Positions 1 through 8,779 of a stretch of 64,000 nucleotides of DNA are shown here, piece after piece; the stretch's first letter is position 1, and the number at the start of each line of letters is the position of its first letter. Location: the NCBI RefSeq assembly GCF_030269515.1, contig NZ_BSTM01000012.1, forward strand, positions 1 through 64,000. Reading direction: 5' to 3'. This DNA comes from Actinomadura sp. NBRC 104412. GTDB taxonomy: Bacteria; Actinomycetota; Actinomycetes; Streptosporangiales; Streptosporangiaceae. The notes under the pieces were generated by a model that worked only from the letters and a program-made list of their open reading frames with translations, was not told the origin of the DNA and searched no databases. The position numbers and the translations under genes are program-made.

Positions 1-88
1 CGGTCCCATTCCGAACCCGGTAGTTAAGCTCTCCAGCGCCGATGGTACTGCATGGGAGACTGTGTGGGAGAGTAGGACGCCGCCGGAC
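1..88 (+). rRNA. rrf: 5S ribosomal RNA, 3' part (5' end outside window)
   Basis: The first bases match the conserved 5S core (CCCATTCCGAACCCGG, then AGTTAAGCTC) and continue through GATGGTACTGCA and GGGAGAGTAGGACGCCGCC, the standard actinobacterial 5S 3' half. Roughly the first 30 nt of the gene are outside the window. A strong hairpin terminator follows about 10 nt later, so this is the end of an rRNA operon transcribed into the window. The exact 3' end (85-90) is approximate. Confidence 0.95.
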
Positions 89-97
89 TCATATTAG

Positions 98-130
98 GGA
101 GGGCCCCGCCGGAAACGGCGGGGCCCTCCT
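98..130 (+). terminator. Intrinsic terminator of the rRNA operon
   Basis: A perfect 14-bp GC-rich inverted repeat (98-111 with 116-129) has a GAAA tetraloop at 112-115. It is followed by CTCCTCTTTATT. Its place directly after 5S identifies it as the rRNA operon terminator. The downstream gene is on the opposite strand. Confidence 0.9.
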
Positions 131-269
131 CTTTATTGTGGCGTTCTAGCTGCCGGGCCCGCCGTTGAGTGGCGGTGTGCTGTAGCGGTCAGTGGTGGTC
201 GGCGAGCGCGGGCTTGAGGGCCTTGGGGTTGATCAACGACCTAGTCCAAGTCCGGTGAAGGCGGTCTGC

Positions 270-1922
270 CTAGAATTCGTCGCCGGAGAGGACGGTGTCG
301 GCGTCGATGATGCGGTAGGCGTAGCCTTGTTCGGCCAAAAAGCGTTGGCGGTGGGCGGCGTAGTCCTGGTCCAGGGTGTCGCGGGCCACGACGGCGTAGA
401 AGCGGGCGGTCTGCCCTGAGGATTTGGGACGCAGCAGGCGTCCCAGGCGTTGCGCCTCTTCCTGCCGGGAACCGTACGCGCCGGAGACCTGGATCGCGAC
501 GGTGGCCTCGGGCAGGTCGATGGAGAAGTTGGCGACCTTGGACACCACCAGCACGCCGATCTCGCCGGCGCGGAAGGCGTCGAAGAGGCGTTCGCGTTCG
601 CGGACGCGGGTCTCGCCCTTGATGACCGGGGCGTCGAGCAGCTCGCCGAGTTCGTCGAGCTGGTCGATGTACTGGCCGATGACGAGGGTCTGCTCGCCGC
701 GGTGGCGGTCGACGAGGGCCTGTACGAGGCGGGTCTTGGTGTCGGTGGTGGCGCAGAAGCGGTAGCGCTCGTCGGGGTCGGCGGTGGCGTACGCGAGCCG
801 TTCGGAGTCGGTGAGGGTGACGCGGACCTCGACGCAGTCGGCGGGTGCGATCCAGCCCTGCGACTCCATGTCCTTCCACGGCGCGTCGTAACGCTTGGGT
901 CCGATGAGGGAGAACACGTCGCCTTCACGGGCGTCCTCGCGGACGAGGGTGGCGGTGAGGCCGAGGCGGCGGCGGGCCTGGAGGTCGGCGGTCATCCGGA
1001 AGATCGGCGCGGGCAGCAGGTGGACCTCGTCGTACACGACCAGGCCCCAGTCGCGGGCGTCGAACAGTTCCAGGTGGGTGTAGGCGCCCTTCCGCCGCGT
1101 CGTCATGATCTGGTACGTGGCGATGGTGACCGGGCGGACCTCCTTCTTGGTGCCGGTGTACTCGCCGATCTCGTCCTCGGTGAGGGACGTGCGGCGCAGT
1201 AGTTCCTGCTTCCACTGGTGGGCGGACACGGTGTTGGTGACCAGGATCAGCGTGGTGGCCTCGGCCCGTGCCATGGCGGCCGCGCCGACGATGGTCTTGC
1301 CAGCTCCGCACGGCAGGACGACGACGCCGGAGCCGCCGTGCCAGAACGCGTCGGCGGCGTCCCGCTGGTAGGAGCGCAGCGTCCAGCCTTCCTCGACCAG
1401 GGAGATGGCGTGCGCCTCGCCGTCCACGTACCCGGCGAGGTCCTCGGCGGGCCAGCCGAGTTTGAGCAGGTTCTGTTTGAGCGCGCCGCGTTCGCTGGGG
1501 TGGACGATGACCGAGTCGTCCCCAATCCGTTCGCCCAGCATGCCCTTCAGCTTCTTGGACCGCAGCACCTCCTCTAGGACGGACCGGTCCGAGGAGTGCA
1601 TGACGAGGCCGTAGGACGGGTGCTTCTCCAGGCGCAGCCGCCCGTACCGGGCCATGGTGTCGGCCACGTCCACCAGCAGGGCGTGCGGGACGGGGTAGCG
1701 GGAGAACTTCAGGAGTGTGTCCACGACCTGCTCTGCGTCGTGCCCGGCGGCGCGGGCGTTCCACAGCGCCAGCGGGGTGATGCGGTACGTGTGCATGTGC
1801 TCGGGTGCCCGTTCCAGTTCGGCGAACGGTGCGATCTCCTTGCGGCACTCGTCGGCCAGGACGTGGTCGACTTCGAGCAGCAGGGTCTTGTCGGACTGGA
1901 CGATGAGCGGTCCGTCGGACAC
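270..1922 (-). CDS. XPB/Ssl2-family DNA repair helicase
   Basis: This is a 550-residue superfamily 2 helicase of the XPB (ERCC3) type, a 3'-5' DNA helicase/translocase linked to nucleotide excision repair. Visible motifs are Walker A GAGKT (about residues 206-210), the DEVH box (298-301), LTATLVRED (321-330), which carries the Arg-Glu-Asp RED motif typical of XPB, and motif VI QRLGRLLRP near the C-terminus. The N-terminal 180 residues form the damage-recognition-like region. The GTG start at 1922 gives the familiar N-terminus SDGPLIVQSDKTLLLEVDH and has a G-rich site about 10 nt upstream. Together with the helicase-associated gene at 2667-5060 this is a conserved actinobacterial locus. Confidence 0.95.
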   Translation of the reverse strand: MSDGPLIVQSDKTLLLEVDHVLADECRKEIAPFAELERAPEHMHTYRITPLALWNARAAGHDAEQVVDTLLKFSRYPVPHALLVDVADTMARYGRLRLEKHPSYGLVMHSSDRSVLEEVLRSKKLKGMLGERIGDDSVIVHPSERGALKQNLLKLGWPAEDLAGYVDGEAHAISLVEEGWTLRSYQRDAADAFWHGGSGVVVLPCGAGKTIVGAAAMARAEATTLILVTNTVSAHQWKQELLRRTSLTEDEIGEYTGTKKEVRPVTIATYQIMTTRRKGAYTHLELFDARDWGLVVYDEVHLLPAPIFRMTADLQARRRLGLTATLVREDAREGDVFSLIGPKRYDAPWKDMESQGWIAPADCVEVRVTLTDSERLAYATADPDERYRFCATTDTKTRLVQALVDRHRGEQTLVIGQYIDQLDELGELLDAPVIKGETRVRERERLFDAFRAGEIGVLVVSKVANFSIDLPEATVAIQVSGAYGSRQEEAQRLGRLLRPKSSGQTARFYAVVARDTLDQDYAAHRQRFLAEQGYAYRIIDADTVLSGDEF

Positions 1923-2096
1923 GGCAGGCAGCCCCCATCAGGCGTTCGGTGTGGATGGCCCGTTGGCCCGTCCCGGCCCCTGGGCGTCAGGTGCTGCACG
2001 CTACCCGAGGGCGGGGCGTGCGCAGCGCAGGGTAACGCGGCCACTTCTACCAACGGCGCGGAACGGTTCGCTCTTCCCCCCGGGGGCGGTGGCCGC

Positions 2097-2525
2097 CTAG
2101 ACGCCGTCGTAGTCGGGCCCGTCGGCGGCGTCCAGGACGCCGATGACGATGAACAGGGCGATCTGCAGGACGAGGGCGACCGCGAAGATGACCCAGCTCC
2201 AGGTCGTGAGCGTGCGGGTGCTGTCGGGGTCGGTCTGGCTTCGGCTCATCGCGAGCGCCGCGGTGACGATGCCGGGGATCGCCAGAAGGTTGCAGCACAT
2301 CCCGGTGGCCACGGCGTTGCAGATCAACGCGGCGATGGTGGATCCCGGGGCGCCGCCGCCGGATCGGGGTACGCCTGGAGGGCCGTAGCCGGAGGGCTGG
2401 CCGTAGGCGCCCCAGCTCGGCTGTGTGCCGGGGCCGTTGGGGTCGTTCCAGCCCTGTGCTTGCCCGTATGGATCCGGCCCGTAGGGGTCGTTCCAAGCGG
2501 GTGGCTGCTCGTCGTACCCGCTCAT
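2097..2525 (-). CDS. Small membrane protein with Pro/Gly/Tyr-rich N-terminus
   Basis: This 142-residue protein has an N-terminal half (residues 1-60) rich in Pro, Gly, Tyr and Asn (repeated WNDPYGPDPYG-like motifs). Two hydrophobic segments follow (about 62-90 and 107-130) with a short polar loop, and it ends in an acidic tail. The layout is that of DUF4190-like actinobacterial membrane proteins; the function is unknown. The ATG at 2525 is chosen because the disordered MSGYDEQPP start is typical and the longer frame adds only an atypical stretch. It sits between the XPB helicase and its partner on the same strand and may be cotranscribed with them. Confidence 0.8.
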   Translation of the reverse strand: MSGYDEQPPAWNDPYGPDPYGQAQGWNDPNGPGTQPSWGAYGQPSGYGPPGVPRSGGGAPGSTIAALICNAVATGMCCNLLAIPGIVTAALAMSRSQTDPDSTRTLTTWSWVIFAVALVLQIALFIVIGVLDAADGPDYDGV

Positions 2526-2666
2526 TGGCCACCTCCCGTACCGCCGGAGCGCCACACCCCAGGGCTGTCCGGATTTTCGCGGAATGCCGCTTAGGTACTT
2601 GGACCGTGCAGGCTAGCCGTTGGTTCGATCCCGTGGCGAATCCGTATCGCTCGCCGGACCGGTGCG

Positions 2667-5060
2667 TCAGGAGTCCTCGCCGAGTTCGGCGACGCCGGTG
2701 ATGCGGTGGAGGGCGAACCGGTGGACGGCGGCGCGGGTGGCGTCGTATCCGGTCAGGAAGCCGCCTTCGACCCGTACCGGCTCCACGATGCGGCTGGAGG
2801 ACTGGCCCTGCTGGTCGAGGTAGCCGATCCAGACGCGGGTGCCGCTCTGGACGGCCGCGCGCAGCCGTTCCACGGTGGCGGCGGCGGGTGAGCGGGGCGG
2901 TTCGCCGGAAGGCGCGTCGCCGCGCCGCCGGGCCTGCTCGGCGCCGTGCCGGGCGGCCTCGTCCCCGGCCCGCAGCGCCCGCACCGCCGCGGCGATCACG
3001 GAGTCGTCGGCGGTGTCGCCGCCCGGCCTGACACGGACGATCTCGGCGGTGGGCGGCGGGTCGGCGCGCAGCACGTCCGGGCGGGTGATGATGATCCCGC
3101 CGCCGGGCTCCTCGGCGACCGGGGCCAGGCCCATCCCGCGCAGGGCGTCCAGCAGCTCGCCCCGGGGCAGCGCGGACGCCAGGACGGTCGGCGCCAGCCG
3201 GTGGGCGCGCAGCGCGCCCGAGCGGCGGTCGGCGAGGATCTCGTCGAGGACGGCGGGCGAGTCGCCGCGCACGTACGAGGCCAGCGAGCCGACCCGCAGA
3301 TGCCCGTGGCGGCGCGCCACGTCCTCGATCAGGTAGGTGAGGGGTTGCGGGAGCGGCGTCACCGAGTGCCGCGACAGCAGCTCGGTGAGCTCGGCCGCGG
3401 TACGGCCCGCGTCCAGGGCGCGGCGGACCGAGGTGGGCGTGAACCGGTACACGGTGGCGCCGCCGGTCGACTCGACGTCGGCCGACAGCGCCAGTTCCCG
3501 GGCCAGCTCGGTGACCAGGGGGCCGGGCGCGACCGCCGTCAGGTCCGCCTGGATGACGATCTCGTCGACCGGTTCCGGCAGGTGCTTCTCCAGGCCGGGC
3601 TCCGGGTCGTGGCCGTCCAGGAGGTCCCGCGCGTACGGGGCCAGGCGTCCGAAGCCGGTGAGGCCCAGCGCGGCGGCCTCCCGCAGCGTCCAGCCGATCA
3701 GGCGGTCGCGCAGGGCGCCCGTGCGGCGCGGATGCAGCCAGGACAGCCGGGCGCGGATCGACTCCTCGTCCACCGCCAGGCCGGGGTCGGCGGAGGCGAG
3801 GACGTTCAGGACGGCGGCGCGGACGGCGGGCGCGCTGCTGCGCACGGTGGCCTCGCTCAGCGCGTTGATCACCCGGTCGCGGTCGTCGCGCTCACCGGCC
3901 AGGCCGGGCACGCGGTCGGACGTCAGCCAGCCCCGGGCCAGCTCCGTCCAGCGTCCGGCGGTGTCGCGCGCCAGCCACAGGTCGTAGGCGGGCGTGGGCA
4001 GCCACTCGCCGTCCACGGTGCCGCTGCGGGTCAGCAGCCCGGTGGCATGGGCGACCTCCAACAGCAGCGCCGCCCGCCACTCGCCCACGTCCAGGAGGGC
4101 CGCGGCGGCCCGCAGGTCGCGCACCGCGAGGCCGCCGCTGCGCAGGACGGGCGGAGGCTCGGTGCCCCACCGCTCCAGAAGTTCCTCGACGAGCCGTACG
4201 GTGGTGAACGCCTCTCCCGCGGCCGTCCTGACGGCCAGCTCGTCCCCGTCACCGCCGCCGGGGGTGGAGACGCTTCCGGTGAGTTCGGGCGGGTGCGCCG
4301 GGACGTCCCGGAAGAGCCTGCCCCCGCGCAGGTGGAGTCCGACCTCCCGGGGGAGGGTGACGGTCCGGTCGTCCTCGGCGGCCAGGAGCCCGCGTGCCAG
4401 GAGCCGTTCGATGGGGGTGGTGGCCGTTCCGACCCGTACGGGACGCCGGGCGTCCGCCACACGGCCCACGGGAGGGCCCCAGGCGAGTTGCAGGAGGGCG
4501 TCCCTGGCTTCGGGGCCCGCGTCCTGGATGAGCGGTTCGGGGGCGGTGAGAAGGGCGCTCAGGCGGTCCAGCAGGCTTGCGGAGTCGGCGAACCCGCGCG
4601 GCTCCTCGCCCTCCAGGTCGGTGATGATCCCGGCCAGCCGCTCGGTGGTGTAGCCGGCGAAGACCTCCCGTGCGGGCGGTCCCAGGCCCGCGGGATGCGG
4701 GAGCTGCGGCCGGACCCCGGGCGCTGGGGCGAACGCGCCGCCGCCTCCGTTCTCCCAGATCAACGCGTGCAGTTCGAGGCGTTTGAGGGCCTGGTGCACA
4801 TCGTCCTGGGTGGCGTCCATGGCGTCGGCGAGATTCTGCGGCGACACGGGACGGGGAAGGACCAGCAGCGCCTCGAGGACGGCCAGGGTGAAACGGTCCA
4901 GGCGGTCGAGGGCGCGCGAGATGGCGACGGGTGTGCCCGCGCGGGCCGCCAGCGCGGTCAGGTCGGCGGGGACGGGCGTGACCAGCTCCGGTCTCGCGGT
5001 CAGCAGTGCGCGCAGTGCAGCGTCCTCGCGTGCGCGCAGCCAGTCCGCGAACGTTTCCAT
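2667..5060 (-). CDS. Helicase-associated (XPB N-terminal-like) domain protein
   Basis: This 797-residue protein is of the family found beside XPB helicase genes in actinobacteria. It has an N-terminal region of small winged-helix-like segments (METFADWLRARED start, then LDRFTLAVLEALLVLPRPVSP). A C-terminal helicase-associated region carries EPVDEIVIQADLTAVAPGPL (about residues 500-520) and ends in a WYL-like segment (AAVQSGTRVWIGYLDQQGQSS...IVEPVRV). No Walker motifs are seen, so it is not itself a helicase. The start at 5060 has an upstream GGGAGAGGG Shine-Dalgarno sequence; a longer frame to 5171 lacks one and has atypical composition. Its role is inferred to be DNA repair or transcription-coupled, together with the gene at 270-1922. 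Confidence 0.9.
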   Translation of the reverse strand: METFADWLRAREDAALRALLTARPELVTPVPADLTALAARAGTPVAISRALDRLDRFTLAVLEALLVLPRPVSPQNLADAMDATQDDVHQALKRLELHALIWENGGGGAFAPAPGVRPQLPHPAGLGPPAREVFAGYTTERLAGIITDLEGEEPRGFADSASLLDRLSALLTAPEPLIQDAGPEARDALLQLAWGPPVGRVADARRPVRVGTATTPIERLLARGLLAAEDDRTVTLPREVGLHLRGGRLFRDVPAHPPELTGSVSTPGGGDGDELAVRTAAGEAFTTVRLVEELLERWGTEPPPVLRSGGLAVRDLRAAAALLDVGEWRAALLLEVAHATGLLTRSGTVDGEWLPTPAYDLWLARDTAGRWTELARGWLTSDRVPGLAGERDDRDRVINALSEATVRSSAPAVRAAVLNVLASADPGLAVDEESIRARLSWLHPRRTGALRDRLIGWTLREAAALGLTGFGRLAPYARDLLDGHDPEPGLEKHLPEPVDEIVIQADLTAVAPGPLVTELARELALSADVESTGGATVYRFTPTSVRRALDAGRTAAELTELLSRHSVTPLPQPLTYLIEDVARRHGHLRVGSLASYVRGDSPAVLDEILADRRSGALRAHRLAPTVLASALPRGELLDALRGMGLAPVAEEPGGGIIITRPDVLRADPPPTAEIVRVRPGGDTADDSVIAAAVRALRAGDEAARHGAEQARRRGDAPSGEPPRSPAAATVERLRAAVQSGTRVWIGYLDQQGQSSSRIVEPVRVEGGFLTGYDATRAAVHRFALHRITGVAELGEDS

Positions 5061-5230
5061 CCCTCTCCCAACCTCGTGGCGGTGTCCGTACGCCTGCGCT
5101 TGCAGGTGAACGTGCGGGCGCCTGTCACCAGGGTAGGAGCCGCTGGGCGTGCCCGATGCGGGTCGGCGCATCTGGCTGGGTCACACGCGGGCGGGCTGGG
5201 TGGAGGCGATCCAGAGGGGCCGGCGTGCGG

Positions 5231-5258
5231 GCGCTTATCGGTTGGCGCTTATCGGTTG
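5231..5258. repeat. Tandem direct repeat of a 14-mer
   Basis: GCGCTTATCGGTTG occurs twice back to back without mismatch (5231-5244 and 5245-5258). It lies in the 248-bp gap between the helicase-associated gene and the TetR gene. It could be a slippage product or a regulatory site; nothing else in the gap is recognisable. Confidence 0.7.
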
Positions 5259-5308
5259 GCGGGTGCGCAACCGTGTCAGTAGCGGAGGGTGTCGGCTCGC
5301 GAAGGGTA

Positions 5309-5944
5309 TCAGCTAGCGGCGTGGGTGTCGGTTGCGGGGGCGCGGTCCACGGTGACCAGGCCCAGGCCCAGCCGTGCCCACGCCTCGACGAACCGGGTCT
5401 CGTCTATGCGGGTGGGGGGCTCGTACAGCGACTCGTTGGCCAGCCAGTAGTTGACCACGGCACCGCCCAGGATCGAGGCGATCGCCGGCCAGTCCTCGTC
5501 CAGGCCCTCGTACTCCGGTTGCTTCGACAGCCAGGTGGCGATCCCGTCGTACAGCGGGTTGACGATCCCCTCGCGCATCTCGGCGATCAGATGCGGGAAC
5601 TGGTCGAGGTCGCGGAACAGCACCCGGACGAGGTCCTGCTCCTCGCGCATCTTCGCCAGGCCCGCCTGGCAGGTCATCCGCAGCCGGATCTCCAGCGGCC
5701 GGTCCTGGTAGGCGGTGGCGTGCCGCAGGACGTCGCTGATCTGTTTGCGGGTCCGCTCGATGTGCTCGCGGATGGCGGACGCCAGCACCTCCTCCTTGGA
5801 GCGGAAGTGCCGGTACAGCCCCCCGGCCCCGGGCGACAGCCCCGCCGCGGCCTCGATCTCCGCGACGGAGGTGGCGGCGTAGCCGCGGTCGGCGAACAGC
5901 CGAAGCGACTCGCTCACGATCCGCTCGCGCGTGGTCATCGTCAT
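5309..5944 (-). CDS. TetR-family transcriptional regulator
   Basis: This 211-residue repressor-type regulator has an N-terminal TetR helix-turn-helix: TRERIVSESLRLFADRGYA, then TSVAEIEAAAGLSPGAGGLYRHF and the SKEEVLASAI helix, all in the first 65 residues. The C-terminal ligand domain is all-helical, includes ASILGGAVVNYWLANE, and its ligand cannot be predicted. The start ATG at 5944 has GGAGG about 11 nt upstream; the in-frame ATG at 5938 is an alternative. It is divergent from the GNAT gene at 6114. Confidence 0.9.
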   Translation of the reverse strand: MTMTTRERIVSESLRLFADRGYAATSVAEIEAAAGLSPGAGGLYRHFRSKEEVLASAIREHIERTRKQISDVLRHATAYQDRPLEIRLRMTCQAGLAKMREEQDLVRVLFRDLDQFPHLIAEMREGIVNPLYDGIATWLSKQPEYEGLDEDWPAIASILGGAVVNYWLANESLYEPPTRIDETRFVEAWARLGLGLVTVDRAPATDTHAAS

Positions 5945-6113
5945 GGTCGTTGAGTCCTCCGACAGCACAGTACGGCATGGCGGCCCGGGGTTTCCGGCCA
6001 CGCGCTACGGCGCGCCCGAATTCGTGATGCGGCTCGCACCGGACGGCGGGCGGCTACAGTTCTTGGGACGACGTCCCTGTCGCCGGAAGGGGCGTCCGCC
6101 GGAAGGGGTGACG

Positions 6114-6605
6114 ATGTTCGTAACTCCGCGGAAGGGAGGTCGGGGGACCTTCCTGCCGGAGGACTTCGTCGTGCCCACCCTGGTCGCCGGGCCCAGGTTC
6201 CGGATCCGTCCCATCGCCATCCATGACGTCGTGAAGGACTACGACGCGGTGCGGGGCAGCCTGGAACAACTCGAGGGCCGGTTCGGGCCGGAGTGGGGGT
6301 GGCCGGACGGCCGGTTCACCTTCGAGCAGGCGCTGATCGACGTGGCGTGGCTGCAGAAGGAGGGGCAGCTACGGCGCTCGTTCAGCTACGCGGTGATGAC
6401 GCCGGACGAGGAACGGCAGCTCGGGCGGATCCACGTCGCCCCGTCCGACTCGCCCTCGGCCGACGCCGTGGTGGTGTTCTGGGTGCGCGCGGACGAGGAG
6501 GACCCCAGCATCGAGAAGGAGCTGGAGGAGTTCGTGCGCGAGTGGGTGGTCACCGCCTGGCCGTTCGAGACCGTACGGTTCCCCGGCCGCGACCTGATGA
6601 GCTGA
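6114..6605 (+). CDS. GNAT-like acetyltransferase
   Basis: This 163-residue protein begins MFVTPRKGG. It has FRIRPIAIHDVVKDYDAV, an N-terminal GNAT-like strand/helix, then a WLQKEGQLRRSFSYAVM region and QLGRIHVAPS...VVVFWVR strands. A canonical Q/RxxGxG/A acetyl-CoA loop is not obvious, so the GNAT call comes from overall pattern and catalytic activity is uncertain. The ATG at 6114 has GGAAGGGG five bases upstream, which decides against longer frames. It is convergent with the gene at 6639, with a short GC hairpin between them. Confidence 0.7.
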   Translation: MFVTPRKGGRGTFLPEDFVVPTLVAGPRFRIRPIAIHDVVKDYDAVRGSLEQLEGRFGPEWGWPDGRFTFEQALIDVAWLQKEGQLRRSFSYAVMTPDEERQLGRIHVAPSDSPSADAVVVFWVRADEEDPSIEKELEEFVREWVVTAWPFETVRFPGRDLMS

Positions 6606-6615
6606 CACGCGCCGC

Positions 6616-6630
6616 GCCCCGCCGCGGGGC
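6616..6630. terminator. Short GC-rich hairpin between convergent genes
   Basis: GCCCCG (6616-6621) and CGGGGC (6625-6630) form a 6-bp stem with a 3-nt loop, placed between two convergent stop codons. There is no U-tract, so it could act only as a weak bidirectional terminator. Confidence 0.4.
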
Positions 6631-6638
6631 CGGACCGG

Positions 6639-7118
6639 TCAGTCCAGATGGCGGACCAGGCCGGTCAGCAGCCGCCCGATCACCAGGTACACGACGGCGG
6701 CCAGGCCGTAGTTCACCGCGATGCCCACCTTGGGGTCGGAGGGCTGGAAGACGTCCTTGAACTCCCAGGCCATGCCCTCGGCCCACTCGGCGACCGTGTT
6801 CACGATCTCGTTGGCGGGATTGGCCTCGAAGGCCACGAACACGATGTGCACCGCGAGCGTCGCCACCACCACCGTGGTGACGGCGGAGACGGCCGTGGTG
6901 AGGACGCGGGCGGCCCGCTTGCGCACGGCGCCGAGCCTGCTCGCGCCCGGCTCGGCCTTCGCCGCCGGACCCGTGTCCCCTCCGGGCGGGGGCATGGGGG
7001 ACGCGATACGCGACGCGTGGCGGGGCGGTCGAGGGACGGCCGTCGCGGCGCCGGCGGCCGCCGTGTCGGGGGCCTCACTGGTCTGCTGGTCCGTAGGTCG
7101 GTCATGGTCGTCGGCCAT
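6639..7118 (-). CDS. Conserved hypothetical membrane protein
   Basis: This 159-residue protein has a long polar N-terminus rich in Pro, Ala, Asp and Thr (about 70 residues). A hydrophobic segment follows (about residues 75-100, VLTTAVSAVTTVVVATLAVHIVFV), then a loop with WAEGMAWEFKDVFQPSDPKVG, and a second membrane segment near the C-terminus (NYGLAAVVYLVIGRLL). Topology with both ends in the cytoplasm is likely. The ATG at 7118 has GAGGG eight bases upstream. Function unknown. Confidence 0.75.
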   Translation of the reverse strand: MADDHDRPTDQQTSEAPDTAAAGAATAVPRPPRHASRIASPMPPPGGDTGPAAKAEPGASRLGAVRKRAARVLTTAVSAVTTVVVATLAVHIVFVAFEANPANEIVNTVAEWAEGMAWEFKDVFQPSDPKVGIAVNYGLAAVVYLVIGRLLTGLVRHLD

Positions 7119-7496
7119 GGCGGTGCCCTCTTGGGAGTGTCGTGGTGGTGTCGAGCCCGGTGTTTTGCCTGGTCGGAGGTTCGTGGCCAGGGACGGGGGT
7201 ATATCCCTCAACGAAAGAACGTTTCGGACAGTGCGTAATTACAGCTTCGAATACGTATAAACCACAACTGATCACGCACAAGACTCCCGCGCTCCCTCAC
7301 TCGGATCCCGTCGCATCGCCACTACCGGGGGAGCGCGGGTGCACGTCCGCGCACGGGCATCCGATGTACGGCCAGGCAGACCGGGCGATGCCCTGCCCAG
7401 CGGCCGGAGCGTCGTGGCCGCCCGCGGCGCTCCGGCTTCCCAGCAGGCACACCCGCGTGGCAAAGCCGCCATACCTATCCCTTTACCCTGTGGAAC
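7119..7496. other. Intergenic region with an AT-rich core
   Basis: This 378-bp gap contains no supported gene. Positions about 7195-7290 are markedly AT-rich for this genome (runs such as CGAATACGTATAAACC and GTAATTACAG) and include CGAAA-N5-TTTCG. This is the likely promoter region for the flanking genes, particularly the minus-strand gene ending at 7118. The remainder, up to the HAD gene, shows nothing recognisable. Confidence 0.5.
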
Positions 7497-8180
7497 GTGC
7501 TGGAGCCAGATGCGACGCGAATTGCCGACATCGGACCCGTCCAGGCGACCGGGCGCCCGGGGACGGTGGTCGGGTTCGATCTCGACATGACGCTGGCCGA
7601 CACCCGTGACGCGATCGGAGCGGTGTACGAGGCGCTGGCCGCCGAGACCGGCGTCGCCATCGACGTCGCCGCCGTCGTCGCGCGCATCGGCCCGCCGCTG
7701 GAGACGGAACTGGCCTACTGGTTCCCGCCGGCGGACGTCCCCGCCATGGCCGAGCGTTACCGCGCCCTGTACGCGGGCATCGCGGTGCCCGCCACCGTCC
7801 CGATGCCGGGCGCCGCGGAGGCGTTGGAGGCCGTCCGCGCGCAAGGGGCCCGCGTCGTCGTGGTCTCCGGCAAGAACCAGGCCGACACCGAGCGCACGGT
7901 CCGGTTCCTGGGCCTTCCCGTGGACGGGGTCGTGGGCGGCCTGTTCGGGACGGAGAAGGCCGTCGCGCTGCGGCTGCACGGCGCGTCCGCCTACGTCGGC
8001 GACCACACGGGCGACGTGGACGCGGCACGCGCAGCCGGGGCGGTCTCGGTCGCCGTCGCCACCGGGGCGTTCGACGCCGCCGCGCTCACCTCCTATGGGG
8101 CCGACGTGGTCCTTCCCGATCTGCTGGCCTTCCCCGGCTGGCTCGGCACGTTCGCCACCGGCGGGGGTAGACCGGGATGA
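7497..8180 (+). CDS. HAD-superfamily phosphatase
   Basis: This 227-residue hydrolase has the four HAD motifs. Motif I is FDLDMTLADT with nucleophile and acid Asp at about residues 28 and 30, motif II is VVVSGK, motif III is a Lys in GTEKA, and motif IV is GDHTGDVDAA. The helical cap lies between about residues 40 and 95, as in phosphoglycolate phosphatase-like enzymes. The substrate cannot be inferred. The GTG start at 7497 has no strong ribosome-binding site. The following gene on the same strand is the cold-shock protein, 167 bp away. Confidence 0.88.
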   Translation: MLEPDATRIADIGPVQATGRPGTVVGFDLDMTLADTRDAIGAVYEALAAETGVAIDVAAVVARIGPPLETELAYWFPPADVPAMAERYRALYAGIAVPATVPMPGAAEALEAVRAQGARVVVVSGKNQADTERTVRFLGLPVDGVVGGLFGTEKAVALRLHGASAYVGDHTGDVDAARAAGAVSVAVATGAFDAAALTSYGADVVLPDLLAFPGWLGTFATGGGRPG

Positions 8181-8347
8181 GAAGGGTGGTCGCCGGATCC
8201 GTCCGAACCGTCGGATATTCGGGTGCCGCCCCGGTCGTGTACCGATAGCTTCGGTGCGTCGGCTCGCAGCGGTCGTCGCTTTCACCGCTTCGTGGCGAGG
8301 CACTAATCTTTAGCCCAATTCAGGACGAGAGCTGAACGAGGTCTCCC

Positions 8348-8743
8348 GTGCCCACTGGCAAGGTCAAGTGGTACGACGCCGACAAGGGTTTCGGCTTCCT
8401 CACCCGCGATGACGGTGGTGAGGTCTTCGTGCATTCCTCCGCGCTTCCCGGTACGGTCTCCACGCTGAAGCCGGGGCAGCGCGTGGAGTTCGGGGTCGTC
8501 GAGGGGAGACGCGGCCAGCAGGCCCTGTCGGTGCGCGTCCTGGAGACACTGCCGTCGGTGGAGAAGTCGGTGGCCAAGGCCCGCCGCAAGAAGCCCGACG
8601 AGATGGTGGTGATCGTCGAGGACCTGATCAAGCTGCTCGACGGGATCTCCAACACCTATCGCAGGGGCAAGCACCCGTCTCCGGGCGAGGCCAAGAAGAT
8701 CGCGACGGTGCTGCGCGCGGTGGCCGACGACCTGAACCCCTGA
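8348..8743 (+). CDS. Cold-shock domain protein with C-terminal extension
   Basis: This 131-residue protein has a complete cold-shock domain at residues 1-65: GKVKWYDADKGFGFLTRDD contains RNP1-like KGFGFL, and EVFVHSSAL contains RNP2-like VFVH. It binds single-stranded nucleic acid. Unlike the standalone 67-residue CspA type it carries a 65-residue basic/helical C-terminal extension (KARRKKPDEMVVIVEDLIKL...). This longer type, next to a DUF3027 gene, is a known actinobacterial arrangement. The start is GTG at 8348. It is convergent with the MFS gene at 8780. Confidence 0.93.
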   Translation: MPTGKVKWYDADKGFGFLTRDDGGEVFVHSSALPGTVSTLKPGQRVEFGVVEGRRGQQALSVRVLETLPSVEKSVAKARRKKPDEMVVIVEDLIKLLDGISNTYRRGKHPSPGEAKKIATVLRAVADDLNP

Positions 8744-8779
8744 CCGCGGGCCGCCCGTCCGGGACGTCGCGCAGGCGGT

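Noticed and set aside
2946..5282. 778-residue plus-strand open frame opposite the helicase-associated gene
   Set aside because: It is a shadow of the high-GC minus-strand gene: Gly/Arg/Gln-rich with no motifs, while the other strand has a convincing protein and a Shine-Dalgarno sequence.
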